A DNA stretch of 64,000 bases from assembly GCF_029632765.1 (NCBI RefSeq), contig NZ_CP121247.1, positions 248,001 through 312,000 of the forward strand. Reading direction: 5' to 3'. This DNA is from Arcanobacterium wilhelmae. GTDB taxonomy: Bacteria; Actinomycetota; Actinomycetes; Actinomycetales; Actinomycetaceae. A program made the translations under genes and the position numbers. This document shows positions 56,738 through 64,000 of the stretch, one piece after another (the stretch's first letter is position 1; every line of letters begins with the position of its first letter). The notes below the pieces were generated by a model. It saw only the letters and a program-made list of their open reading frames with translations, had not been told where the DNA came from and ran no database searches.

Positions 56738-57526
56738 ATGAATATCCCACTTCATCCGCTTGCAGTGCACCTCCCGGTTGTGTTGGTGCCGCTTTCTGTT
56801 CTCTTCCTCCTGGCTTCCGTGGCAACCGCGCGCTGGCGCAATGTTTCCACCACGCTCGGGACGGTATTCGCGTGGGTTTCCTTCGCTGGCCTCCTTGTTG
56901 CGAAGGAAACTGGCGAGTCGCTGGCGCATGTGCGCGGCGTGCCGTCGGCTCACGAAATGTGGGCGGATTTCACTGTTGTTGCTGTTGGCCTACTTGCCGT
57001 GTTCGCGACGGCGTGGGCGCTCCCGTTGCTGCGTGAGCTTGGCAAGCCTGGGTTGACGAAGCTCGCCGACGCCGGTGCGAAGCTCGCGCCGATCGCCCGC
57101 GTTCTCGTCGCGCTCGCCGCAATCGCGTCGCTGGTGTTTATCGTGCTGGTGGGCCATTCCGGTGCGAGTGCAGTGTGGGACAAGCCCGCAGCTTCGGCTA
57201 CCGCAGCCCCGGCGTCGGCAGCTCCGGCGCAGGCCGCACCGGCAGCGTCGGCTCCTTCGGGCGCAACCAGCGCCCCGGCGTCGGCCGCGGATGGTTCCTT
57301 CACGATGGCGGAGATTGCGAAGCATAACAGTGCCGAATCGTGCTGGGTGGCGATTAACGGCACCGCGTACGACCTGACCACATGGATCAACCACCACCCG
57401 GGCGGGCCGGCCGTGATTGGCACCATGTGTGGCACTGACGGAACGGCCGCGTTCACCGTACAGCACGGCGGCGAGGGCGAGCCGGCCGCTGAGCTCGCGC
57501 AGTTCAAACTCGGGCCGGTGAAGTAG
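56738..57526 (+). CDS. DUF2231 membrane protein fused to a cytochrome b5-like heme domain
   Basis: 262 residues. The N-terminal half carries four TM segments of the DUF2231 type, opening IPLHPLAVHLPVVLVPLSVLF. An Ala/Ser/Pro linker follows (about 150-190), and the last 75 residues are a cytochrome b5-like domain: FTMAEIAKHNSAESCWVAINGTAYDL, the heme-ligand motif HHPGG, and a second ligand candidate in VQHGGEG. It is thus a predicted membrane redox protein, with b5 on one face and histidines near the membrane. A candidate iron box upstream suggests expression depends on iron. No reductase partner is adjacent. Confidence 0.9.
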   Translation: MNIPLHPLAVHLPVVLVPLSVLFLLASVATARWRNVSTTLGTVFAWVSFAGLLVAKETGESLAHVRGVPSAHEMWADFTVVAVGLLAVFATAWALPLLRELGKPGLTKLADAGAKLAPIARVLVALAAIASLVFIVLVGHSGASAVWDKPAASATAAPASAAPAQAAPAASAPSGATSAPASAADGSFTMAEIAKHNSAESCWVAINGTAYDLTTWINHHPGGPAVIGTMCGTDGTAAFTVQHGGEGEPAAELAQFKLGPVK

Positions 57527-57566
57527 TCTTTGTTGCCGGAGGGCCTGGCAGTTTGTTGTAGTTTTT

Positions 57567-57604
57567 CGGGTCCGGTTGCACTATGTGCAACCGGACCCGG
57601 TTTT
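57567..57604. terminator. Terminator between the b5 gene and pyridoxamine kinase
   Basis: Perfect 14-bp stem (CGGGTCCGGTTGCA at 57567-57580; complement 57586-57599), loop CTATG, then GTTTT. Convergent genes. Confidence 0.9.
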
Positions 57605-57621
57605 ATATAGATCTGTGTGCT

Positions 57622-58455
57622 TTACTTCGCGAGTTCGTTGATCAGCCAGCCGAGCTCCGGCTCGAACGCCGGGCCATACCAGTGGTTGTCCAGCGTGTGC
57701 GTGCGCTTGATGCATCGCAGAGTGAAATCGGCGGCGATACGCGCCGAATCGAACACTGAATGTCCATTCATTAGTGCGCCAACAAAAGTAGAAGAGTACA
57801 CATCGCCCGTGCCGTGGCTGCCGCGCTCCAGGCGCTCGTGCTCGTAGTAGGCGTATTCGCCGTTCTCGAACACCACCACGCCGGTGGTTTCCGGAGAGTA
57901 GGAAATACCCGTAAGAATCACGGTTTTCGCGCCGCGCTCGGTGAGCTTCGCGAGCAGCTCGTTGATGAACGCGCGATCGTAATCCTCGCGGTACTCGGTT
58001 TCGGTAATGAGGCAGGCCTCGGTGATATTGGGCAGAATGATGTCCGCCGAGAAGGCGAGACGGCCCATGGCTTTCGCGAACGCCTCGTCAAAACCTGGGT
58101 AGAGCTTGCCGGCGTCGGCCATCGCCGGATCCACAATAAACGGCGCACCTTCGCGCAGCAGCGAATCGGCGATGGATTTGACGTAGTCGATCTGCTTCTC
58201 GGAGCCGAGGTAACCGGTGTAGAGTGCCGCGAAATCCAGGACCTCCTTCTTCCAGTGCGCCTCGATCGCAGGCATATCGTCGGTCAGATCGCGGAACGTG
58301 TAGCCGGTGAAACCACCAGTGTGTGTGGAGAGCACAGCGGACGGCAGGATCGACGTCTCCTGCCCGCACGCCGAGAGGATCGGCAGTGCCACCGTGAGCG
58401 AGCACTGGCCCACGCCCGAAATGTCCTGGATCGAAAGAATGCGGTTATACGCCAT
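57622..58455 (-). CDS. Pyridoxamine/pyridoxal kinase
   Basis: Ribokinase-fold enzyme phosphorylating pyridoxal, pyridoxamine or pyridoxine for PLP salvage. 277 residues from ATG 58455 (MAYNRILSIQDISGVGQCSLTVALPIL), which has AAAGGAG upstream. Family hallmarks: STHTGGFTGYTFRDLT, FIVDPAMADAGKLYPGF, DIILPNITEACLIT and the anion-hole/catalytic GSHGTGDVYSSTFVGA. With pdxST at 5058 the window encodes both synthesis and salvage of B6. It is monocistronic. Confidence 0.94.
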   Translation of the reverse strand: MAYNRILSIQDISGVGQCSLTVALPILSACGQETSILPSAVLSTHTGGFTGYTFRDLTDDMPAIEAHWKKEVLDFAALYTGYLGSEKQIDYVKSIADSLLREGAPFIVDPAMADAGKLYPGFDEAFAKAMGRLAFSADIILPNITEACLITETEYREDYDRAFINELLAKLTERGAKTVILTGISYSPETTGVVVFENGEYAYYEHERLERGSHGTGDVYSSTFVGALMNGHSVFDSARIAADFTLRCIKRTHTLDNHWYGPAFEPELGWLINELAK

Positions 58456-58539
58456 CGGTGATTCTCCTTTGTTTGACGTTCGGCACAACTTTACTCGGTT
58501 CGGTGCGGGTTTCGCGCCGGTAATCGGGGGCTTGGCACG

Positions 58540-59688
58540 TCACCCGCGTACTGCCCGTCCGAGCGGGGCGAGCAGGCGTTTCGCGACGATAGCGAGTGCG
58601 GCAGTCGCGACGAGGGCGAGGACGGGGTACGTGAACCGGGCCCCGGCGTCGCCAAGCATGCGGTCCAGTACGATCATCGGCAAGTTTTGCACGGTGTAGA
58701 GCCAAAAAAGGTTCTCGCCGCACCACTCGAGCGGGCGGGAGCGCAACGGGAATCGGGCGAGGACCGACACGATCGTGAGAGCGAACGCGATCGACTCCAT
58801 GCCGAACACGAAAAAATGCGGCCGATCCACGAGCGAAAGCCCGTACGTGGCGGCAAGTGGGACGGTGAGCGCGGCGAGCCAGCCCGGCGTCGTCACGACG
58901 AGACGCGTGTATGCTGGGCGTGCCAGCGCAAGCATCATGCCGGCCGGGAAGCATAGCATCGAATAAAACGTGTAGTGCTGGTTGGGTTTTTGTGTGGACA
59001 TCCAGAGCTCGAATAATGCCACAACCAGCGTAAACGCAGCGACGAGCACCCATGTGCGGGCGGGGGAAGCGCCGGGGCTCCACACGCCGACCCTCTCGGC
59101 GCCGCGGAAAACCACCCACGTCAGCGCCCACAGCGCCAAAATTGCGAAAATATACCAGCTCGCGTTCGCGAGCGAAAACCAGCCGAACATCGCAAAGAAA
59201 GCGTATGTTGCCGAAACTGGCTCCGGGCCGATCATCGCGAGGACAAGGTAGCACGCCGTGATCGGGATGAACTGGGCGAGCGTGGCGCCGATGCGCGCAC
59301 GCGGAATCGTGCGTGCATAACCCGATTTGCTCGCGAGCGACACCATCATCCCGTATCCCGAGAAGAGCAGGAAACAGGCCACCATCAGCTGTCCAAGCTG
59401 GGAGATGAGCCAAAGCATCCCGCCGTCGCTCCAGGGTGTAGTGGGGTAGTGCGCCGTGACGTGCGAGGCGAACACAATCATGATGAAGACGCCGTTGACG
59501 GCGTTCGTTTGGCTGCGGGAGAGGAAGTGGGTCGCTGTGGCGGCGGGGTTAGCGGTGGTGGTCTGGTTGGTTGGGGTGGCGTGGTTGCTTGGGGTGGCGG
59601 TGCCAGTGGGTGTGGCAACGCCGGTGCGACGGCCGTTCCAGATGCCGTGGAGCGTGAGTGCGACGATCAGCGCGAGAAAGAGGTTCAC
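58540..59688 (-). CDS. Acyltransferase-3 family membrane protein
   Basis: Integral membrane acyltransferase of the OafA/NodX group, which acetylates surface sugars or similar molecules. From GTG 59688 it has 382 residues and about ten TM segments. TM1 (LFLALIVALTLHGIWNG) is followed by a Thr/Ala/Pro/Asn-rich linker of about 35 residues, then QTNAVNGVFIMIVFASHVTAHY, which places the conserved histidine in the family core, and FSGYGMMVSLASKSGYARTI. A longer N-terminus (up to 59799) is open but lacks support; no strong ribosome-binding site helps. Substrate unknown. Confidence 0.85.
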   Translation of the reverse strand: MNLFLALIVALTLHGIWNGRRTGVATPTGTATPSNHATPTNQTTTANPAATATHFLSRSQTNAVNGVFIMIVFASHVTAHYPTTPWSDGGMLWLISQLGQLMVACFLLFSGYGMMVSLASKSGYARTIPRARIGATLAQFIPITACYLVLAMIGPEPVSATYAFFAMFGWFSLANASWYIFAILALWALTWVVFRGAERVGVWSPGASPARTWVLVAAFTLVVALFELWMSTQKPNQHYTFYSMLCFPAGMMLALARPAYTRLVVTTPGWLAALTVPLAATYGLSLVDRPHFFVFGMESIAFALTIVSVLARFPLRSRPLEWCGENLFWLYTVQNLPMIVLDRMLGDAGARFTYPVLALVATAALAIVAKRLLAPLGRAVRG

Positions 59689-59923
59689 GCGTGGAATTTT
59701 AGCGGTTGGAGTGGGCTGTACTCGTGGCTCCTCAAATTTTGGTCGCTTTTTTGTGGGCTCGAGCCGTATATGGCCCTGAGTCTTGATTTTTGCGCCCAAA
59801 ATTTTCAGTGCACGAGGTAGCTCACAGCCCCTGGGGGCTCAGACGGGATGGCGTAAAAGAGTGGTTAAGGTGCTTGTTGTCAAAATTGGTAGAAACTGTA
59901 GTTTGCCTTGCTCGGTGCCGAGT

Positions 59924-59970
59924 ATTACCCTGTAATCAAGAAATCCAGCACGTGATTATTACCCGGTAAC
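59924..59970 (+). promoter_or_regulatory. Two short palindromes upstream of the PadR gene
   Basis: ATTAC-CCT-GTAAT (59924-59936) and TTACCCGGTAA (59959-59969) lie about 100-145 bases before the PadR start. The 13- and 11-base palindromes share TTACC. They could be regulator sites; there is no direct evidence. Confidence 0.4.
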
Positions 59971-60070
59971 CGAAGTGTTCGCCAAAAACTGTCGCAGGCT
60001 ACTCGTACGGTGAATTGCATCCCCGATGAAGCGGCGAGTGGCGAACCGAAGGTGGAGAAAGGAGGCCCAG

Positions 60071-60736
60071 GTGGCAGTTCGAGATGTGTTGCTGTGGCTG
60101 CTCGCAGAGCAGCCACAGCCGGTGTATCAACTGCGCGATGAATTCGAGGCGCGCACCGATCACATCTGGCCCATGAACGTGGGGCAGGTGTATCAAACAG
60201 TCCGCCGGCTTGAGCGTGATGGACTCGTTGAATCCCTTGGCGAGGTTGAGGGCAAAAGCGGCGAAACGTATGCGATCGCCGGCTCTGGGCGCGAGGTGCT
60301 TGATACGTGGCTTGCGGCTCCGATCCTGCGGCCGCGTGATGAACGCGACGATCTGGTCATGCGCATCGCGGTCGGCGCCGGAGCGGCGCGAAACCTCACA
60401 GCCGATATTCACGCTCAGCGCATGGCCACGCTCGCCGAGATCCGTGCGATGACGAAGGAGCTCTCTGGAATCCCGGAGGAAAATCTCACCGCCCAGCTCC
60501 TTGCCCAGCGCCGCATTTTCGATCTGGAAGCGCAAGGCCGCTGGCTCGATCACATTGAACGAATCATTGCCCGCCACGCCGCGGCACAGCCGGATGCCGG
60601 CGATCCGCCCCCTGGCGCCCGCGCAACGACAATTGAACCCAACGCGCCCGCGCGCACCGGCGTCGCCGATCCGGCGGCGAACTCCCACTCGGGCGGCAAC
60701 GGGGCCGCTCACAACCGCAGCACTGAAAGGTATTGA
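60071..60736 (+). CDS. PadR-family transcriptional regulator
   Basis: 221 residues from GTG 60071, seven bases after AAGGAGG. N-terminal winged helix ([45 protein letters not shown]) then the PadR C-terminal dimerisation helices (about 85-165) and a disordered Pro/Ala tail. PadR regulators often control the ABC exporter downstream. Here the gene ends 1 base before an ABC ATPase start, but that transporter is broken (see 60738). Confidence 0.93.
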   Translation: MAVRDVLLWLLAEQPQPVYQLRDEFEARTDHIWPMNVGQVYQTVRRLERDGLVESLGEVEGKSGETYAIAGSGREVLDTWLAAPILRPRDERDDLVMRIAVGAGAARNLTADIHAQRMATLAEIRAMTKELSGIPEENLTAQLLAQRRIFDLEAQGRWLDHIERIIARHAAAQPDAGDPPPGARATTIEPNAPARTGVADPAANSHSGGNGAAHNRSTERY

Positions 60737-60737
60737 A

Positions 60738-61097
60738 ATGAGCAACGTCATTACGATGGAGAACGTCACGAAGATTCACCGCTCAGGCGCAGATGAGGTC
60801 CGCGCCCTTGACGGCGTGAGTGCGGGGATTCGCACCGGTGAGTTTGTGGCGGTGATGGGGCCGAGCGGTTCGGGAAAGTCCACGTTCCTCAACGTGATTG
60901 GTGGGCTGGATGCGCCAACGTCGGGCAAGATTTTTGTAGACGGGCAAGAGATCACTGCCGTGTCGATCAAGATCCCATACTATGGCGGTGATTGTGATTG
61001 TTGGCGTAGTGGCGCTCGCGGCTGCCTCGCCGGTGTTCATTCGCGTAGCTGCTTGGGCGTTCCACTGGAATGTGGCTGCGAAGATGGCGGGCCGTGA
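60738..61097 (+). pseudogene. ABC exporter ATPase, N-terminal fragment (deletion)
   Basis: Starts as a LolD/MacB-type ATPase: [28 protein letters not shown], Walker [10 protein letters not shown] at 41-49, then [17 protein letters not shown]. Similarity stops at about residue 76 (near 60965). The Q-loop, signature, Walker B and H-loop are all missing. The frame continues with unrelated residues to a stop at 61097, overlapping the permease fragment in another frame. This is an internal deletion, not a simple frameshift. Confidence 0.88.
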
Positions 61098-62253
61098 TCT
61101 GGTGCGTAACAGTTTTCGATCGTCGGCGGCGGTGGCGGCGATCATGGTGGGCGTGATCCGTGCGACCATGGCGGGTGCGTTCTCGGCGTCGACGCTGAGT
61201 GCACAAAATCGTCTGCAATACCCAGGGCTCGAGCGTGGGGAAGTTTTGTATACCCTTGCCTACGAATCAGTGGGTGGAAACGACGCCGACGTGCTCAAAA
61301 TGGCTGTGGATCGCGCGAATTCCGTTCGGCCGGTGGCCTCGTCGCAGATCGTGTATTCACCGTTTTTCGATCAGAAAACGATCGTCGAGCCAGTCGCGGG
61401 AGAAGAGCCACAAAAGCGCCCAGCGTCGAAATGGGCGAATTCGCCAGGAGTTGGTGAGGGGCTCGGGTTCGGGAGCCGGGTCATGGTGGTTGAGCCAGGC
61501 GATGTTGGTGGTATGAATTTCATTCCAGATCAGAATAAGCCTGCGGCTAAGGTTGCCCTTGAACGCGGCGAAGTACTGACATTTGATGATGTGAGTAAGC
61601 CGCTCGAGTTTCTACCGTGGGGCGAAAGTGTGGGGTCGAGTGAGGGAACGCCGCTCGGTGTTTCGCAGGCTCCACTGATGGAACGCAATTATGGTGTGAA
61701 TGCCCTGATGACTCCCGCTACCGTGAAAAAGCTTGGCGGAACCGTGCGAGCAACGGCTATTCGGATCACGTTCGAGCAGCCAATCACCTTGTGGGATAAC
61801 CGTGGCGCTTTACGTCAAGCTCTTCAGGGCGACGGCGCGGAAGTTCAGGCTGCGGTGATCGCGGCACCCGAGTATGAGCAGTTTACGTCGTGGCTTGTGA
61901 TTTGCCTGATCGCTGGAGGTGCTGCGGTTTTCGTGGCCATGATCGTGGTGGCAATGAGCGCGCGGGCGGCCCGGCAAGATATGGACACAGTGGAGGCGCT
62001 CGGTGGTGCGCCAGGTTTCCGGCGGGCGTTCTCGTCCTGGCACGGGGTGATTACGGCGGTTGCCGCTGTTGTTCCGGGGGCCCTGGTGGGCGAGTTTGGT
62101 GTGTGGCTGGCGCGTAACCGCATGGAGATTTCGGAGATAGGCTACGAACCGCTTGCAGTTGTGCTGATTGGGGTAGTCATTGTTGCGGTCACAGCGCTAG
62201 CTGGCGCGATCTTCCCGCCTGGGCGAGGGGTACTCACCCGCCGCGCCGACTAG
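60982..62253 (+). pseudogene. FtsX-like permease, C-terminal fragment
   Basis: The second half of an ABC exporter permease of the FtsX/MacB kind: a TM helix ([18 protein letters not shown]), a typical [23 protein letters not shown] segment, an extracytoplasmic region and the last three TM helices (WLVICLIAGGAAVFVAMIVV, GVITAVAAVVPGALVGEFGV, LAVVLIGVVIVAVTALAGAI). The N-terminal permease half and most of the ATPase are gone; the junction is near 60965-60980. A fortuitous ATG at 60982 opens a 423-residue frame, so a truncated protein could still be made, but without an ATPase. Confidence 0.85.
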
Positions 62254-62260
62254 GTGGTGT

Positions 62261-62311
62261 GTGGTGGCGTGCTAATATTACCACGCCACCACATGTCTTG
62301 ATAATATTAGC
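62261..62311 (+). promoter_or_regulatory. Interlocked inverted repeats in the AAA ATPase promoter region
   Basis: GTGGTGGCGTG (62261-62271) pairs with CACGCCACCAC (62282-62292). Overlapping its loop, GCTAATATTA (62271-62280) pairs with TAATATTAGC (62302-62311). The second arm contains a -10-like TAATAT at 62302-62307, which would start transcription close to the ATG at 62315, so the mRNA may be leaderless. The two stems are mutually exclusive. It may also end transcription of the permease fragment. Confidence 0.6.
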
Positions 62312-62314
62312 AAT

Positions 62315-63577
62315 ATGAGAACTCCGCTTGATTCGCCTTTTAGTCCTGGCTCTGATGTTGTGCCGCAGGTATGGGCTGGGCGCGCTCGTTTCCTCGCGGA
62401 TTGGCGTGATGTGCTTCGCCCGAGGCGAGTGGCGGGAATCCATGAGCGTGCCCGAACAATCCTCGGTGAGGCTGGTTCGGGTAAATCTGCGCTCGTACGT
62501 CGCATTGCGCAAAGTGCACGCGACCAGGGGGATTGGGTCACTGAACAGATTCGGATCCCGGCAGGCGGCGATCCGCTCAAGCGTGTAGCCGAGGCGCTCC
62601 TCGGGCTCGCGGCGCAGGCTGGTCTGGTCGTCGCTACCGAAAAGCGAATTTCCGCGGTGCTGGCACGTGTGCAGGCCGTTGCCGTGGGCGGCGCATCAGT
62701 CACGTTTCGGGAAGCGGAGGGCGTTGAGGCGTACCGTGCACTCACGGAACTTTTGATTGAGCTCGGGCGTGCTGCGATCGCTCGCGCCAACACGATGGTG
62801 GTGGTCCACGTCGATGAAGTTCAAAACATCACGGATACCAATGTGCTTTCGCAGCTCCTTGTCGCCTTCGGGGATGCTCTCGCGTATGAAGAACCAGTGA
62901 AAGCTCCTGGCGGTTATGAGGCGTCGCGAGCCTTGCCGATCGCTATCTACCTGACGGGTTTGCCAGAGTTTCTCGATATGGCTGGCGCTCGCGTGGGTGC
63001 AACCTTCGCGCGCCGGTTCCAAACGGGAACTCTCGAATCTTTGGATGTCGAAAGCCTCGTTGAGGCACTCTATCCGTTCATTTTTGACGGGTGGGAGATC
63101 GCGGATCCAGATGGCGGGATTCGGAGAATCTCGATGGAGGTTCCGGCGGCCACGAATATTATTCGGTACTCGTGCGGTGAGCCCTTCTTGTTCCAGCTCG
63201 CCGGCGCGAACGCCTGGTATGCGGGAACAGGTGATGTGATTACGGAAGAGGATGTTGAACGTGGCTGGGCGCATGCCGCACCGGAAGCGGAAGCGCATGT
63301 GCTGAGAATCCTGGAGCGCCTACCTGCGCGTGAACGCGAGTTCCTTGAGGCGATGGCGGCGTTGCCGCCTCAGCAGCGCCAGCTTCTCACCATCGCGAAA
63401 GCGCTGGGTTACGCCACTTCAGCGAAGGTGGGGACAACAGCGCGCAGGCTTGAAACCCAGCGCGGGATCATTGCCCGCGGCACCCAGTACCGTTTCACCA
63501 ACCAGGCGGTGGAAGCGATGCTCAGCTCCGGCTGGCCCTACGAGGCTCCGCCCTTGCGCAATCCGCATGAGCGTTAG
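62315..63577 (+). CDS. AAA/STAND-like ATP-binding protein with C-terminal winged helix
   Basis: 420 residues. Walker A GEAGSGKSAL at 51-60, Walker B VVVHVDEVQNI near 165, and a sensor-like IAIYLTGLPEFL. These fit AAA_16-type ATPases related to Orc/Cdc6- and TnsC-like switches. The C-terminal part (LPPQQRQLLTIAKALGYATSAKVGTTARRLETQRGIIARGTQYRFTN) reads as a winged helix, suggesting nucleic-acid binding. No transposase, toxin or partner gene adjoins it. No ribosome-binding site precedes the ATG, in keeping with leaderless expression. It lies in an accessory-looking region after a decayed transporter. Confidence 0.82.
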   Translation: MRTPLDSPFSPGSDVVPQVWAGRARFLADWRDVLRPRRVAGIHERARTILGEAGSGKSALVRRIAQSARDQGDWVTEQIRIPAGGDPLKRVAEALLGLAAQAGLVVATEKRISAVLARVQAVAVGGASVTFREAEGVEAYRALTELLIELGRAAIARANTMVVVHVDEVQNITDTNVLSQLLVAFGDALAYEEPVKAPGGYEASRALPIAIYLTGLPEFLDMAGARVGATFARRFQTGTLESLDVESLVEALYPFIFDGWEIADPDGGIRRISMEVPAATNIIRYSCGEPFLFQLAGANAWYAGTGDVITEEDVERGWAHAAPEAEAHVLRILERLPAREREFLEAMAALPPQQRQLLTIAKALGYATSAKVGTTARRLETQRGIIARGTQYRFTNQAVEAMLSSGWPYEAPPLRNPHER

Positions 63578-63622
63578 CCTTCGCGGAACACTGCGAAAAA
63601 CTGAATCAACCTCGTAAAATAA

Positions 63623-63684
63623 AAAGTGGAGGCGCCGCCGTCCCACCAGGAAGAAAGCCAGGGAAGGCTGGTGCCTCCGCTTTT
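63623..63684. terminator. Terminator-like hairpin after the AAA ATPase gene
   Basis: AAAGTGGAGGC (63623-63633) pairs, with one wobble, with GCCTCCGCTTT (63673-63683). The internal CACCAG/CTGGTG pairs too, and a TTTT tail follows. Confidence 0.75.
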
Positions 63685-63702
63685 GTTGTGGATTGTTGTA
63701 TG

Positions 63703-63755
63703 TAAACGCCGGGTGGGGCGATCGGAAAATTTCCGATCGCCCCACCCGGCGTTTA
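63703..63755. repeat. 53-bp perfect palindrome (26-bp arms)
   Basis: Arms 63703-63728 and 63730-63755 are exact reverse complements around a single A at 63729. Each arm carries the core CGCCGGGTGGGGCGATCGG. Probably a strong bidirectional terminator, but longer and more perfect than the others in the window. The 320-base gap 63578-63897 holds only this, the previous hairpin and the next inverted repeat. Confidence 0.93.
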
Positions 63756-63806
63756 GGTGAAATTATCTTGCGGCCCTTTGAGTGGATGACCGCGGCTACT
63801 TGCTTA

Positions 63807-63887
63807 AGCTAAAATTTTGGTTCGAAAAATTGACGATCAACGCCATATAGAGTTCCGAGCCTCAAAAAACGAACCAAAATTTTAGCT
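63807..63887. repeat. 18-bp perfect inverted repeat with 45-base loop
   Basis: AGCTAAAATTTTGGTTCG (63807-63824) and its exact complement (63870-63887). It lies just past the stop of the minus-strand fragment at 63898. Transcribed from that strand, the first arm is followed by TTTTTT, so it may be a terminator or a recombination-type site. Confidence 0.85.
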
Positions 63888-63897
63888 GCGCGGAGTA

Positions 63898-64000
63898 TCA
63901 GCTCTGGAACTCTGAGGCGCGGTCCTTTGCTCCGCGCACGAGGATCTCCAAGCGGTCCTGCGTGATCTTGCCGATCTCGGCCAGGGCCATCATGTTCTCA
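63898..64000 (-). CDS. C-terminal fragment of an unrecognised gene
   Basis: The minus-strand frame enters from the right edge and ends at TGA 63898-63900. It encodes at least 33 residues: ENMMALAEIGKITQDR, then LEILVRGAKDRASEFQS. Codon use matches a real gene of this genome. Helical and charged; I do not recognise the family. The start lies outside the window. Confidence 0.7.
   Translation of the reverse strand, partial: ENMMALAEIGKITQDRLEILVRGAKDRASEFQS

Overview
This window looks like the chromosome of a moderately high-GC actinobacterium. I infer the Actinomycetaceae (Trueperella/Arcanobacterium-like). The reasons are actinobacterial marker families (DUF4032, DUF3027, DUF3263 next to a LytR C-terminal-domain protein, a DtxR-type regulator), a groEL without groES under tandem CIRCE operators, many GTG starts, and no mycolic-acid genes. 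The assignment is not proven by anything in the window.

Layout. 1-3468: 3' part of dnaX, then recR. 3577-4901: a Fic AMP-transferase gene bracketed by two direct copies of a 105-bp array of GTGTAAA palindromes. 5058-6706: pdxST, vitamin B6 synthesis. 6896-9579: a DUF4032 kinase-like protein and a UgpC/MsmK-type ABC ATPase. 9744-9906: two identical 61-bp hairpin repeats; a third copy is at 35412. 10083-12788: a membrane Ser/Thr kinase and a DsbA-like thioredoxin-fold protein. 13017: tRNA-Thr. 13285-17791: three proline-rich envelope proteins with in-frame 27-bp tandem repeats. 17982-23626: trhO, ung, bioY, DUF3263, LytR_C and groEL. 23716-34113: an HD-like protein, an SDR and PlsC pair, a two-component system, a NYN protein, PspA with a TPM protein, and a cold-shock protein with a DUF3027 protein. 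34117-41292: manA, a purine permease, a DtxR regulator, two NlpC/P60 paralogs with a shared upstream element, and a universal stress protein. 41389-46480: tRNA-Arg and a 1572-residue helicase-nuclease-like protein whose catalytic motifs are all degraded. 46692-51069: mscL, SAF, 5-FTHF cyclo-ligase, moeA-like and membrane-protein genes. This order matches the actinobacterial division module Glp/GlpR. 51230: tRNA-Ala. 51620-64000: MMPL, TDT, deoxynucleoside kinase, a cytochrome-b5 membrane protein with a candidate iron box, pyridoxamine kinase, an acyltransferase, PadR plus an ABC transporter broken by an internal deletion, an AAA ATPase, and a gene fragment running off the end.

Themes. B6 metabolism appears twice (PdxST synthesis, pyridoxamine kinase salvage). 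Envelope and division functions dominate. Most convergent ends carry perfect-stem terminators. The accessory islands are the Fic cassette (3577-4901) and the stretch from about 59900 to the end. The least ordinary items are the Fic bracket, the pseudo-helicase, the 61-bp hairpin family, and the regulatory repeats at the NlpC/P60, response-regulator and AAA ATPase genes.
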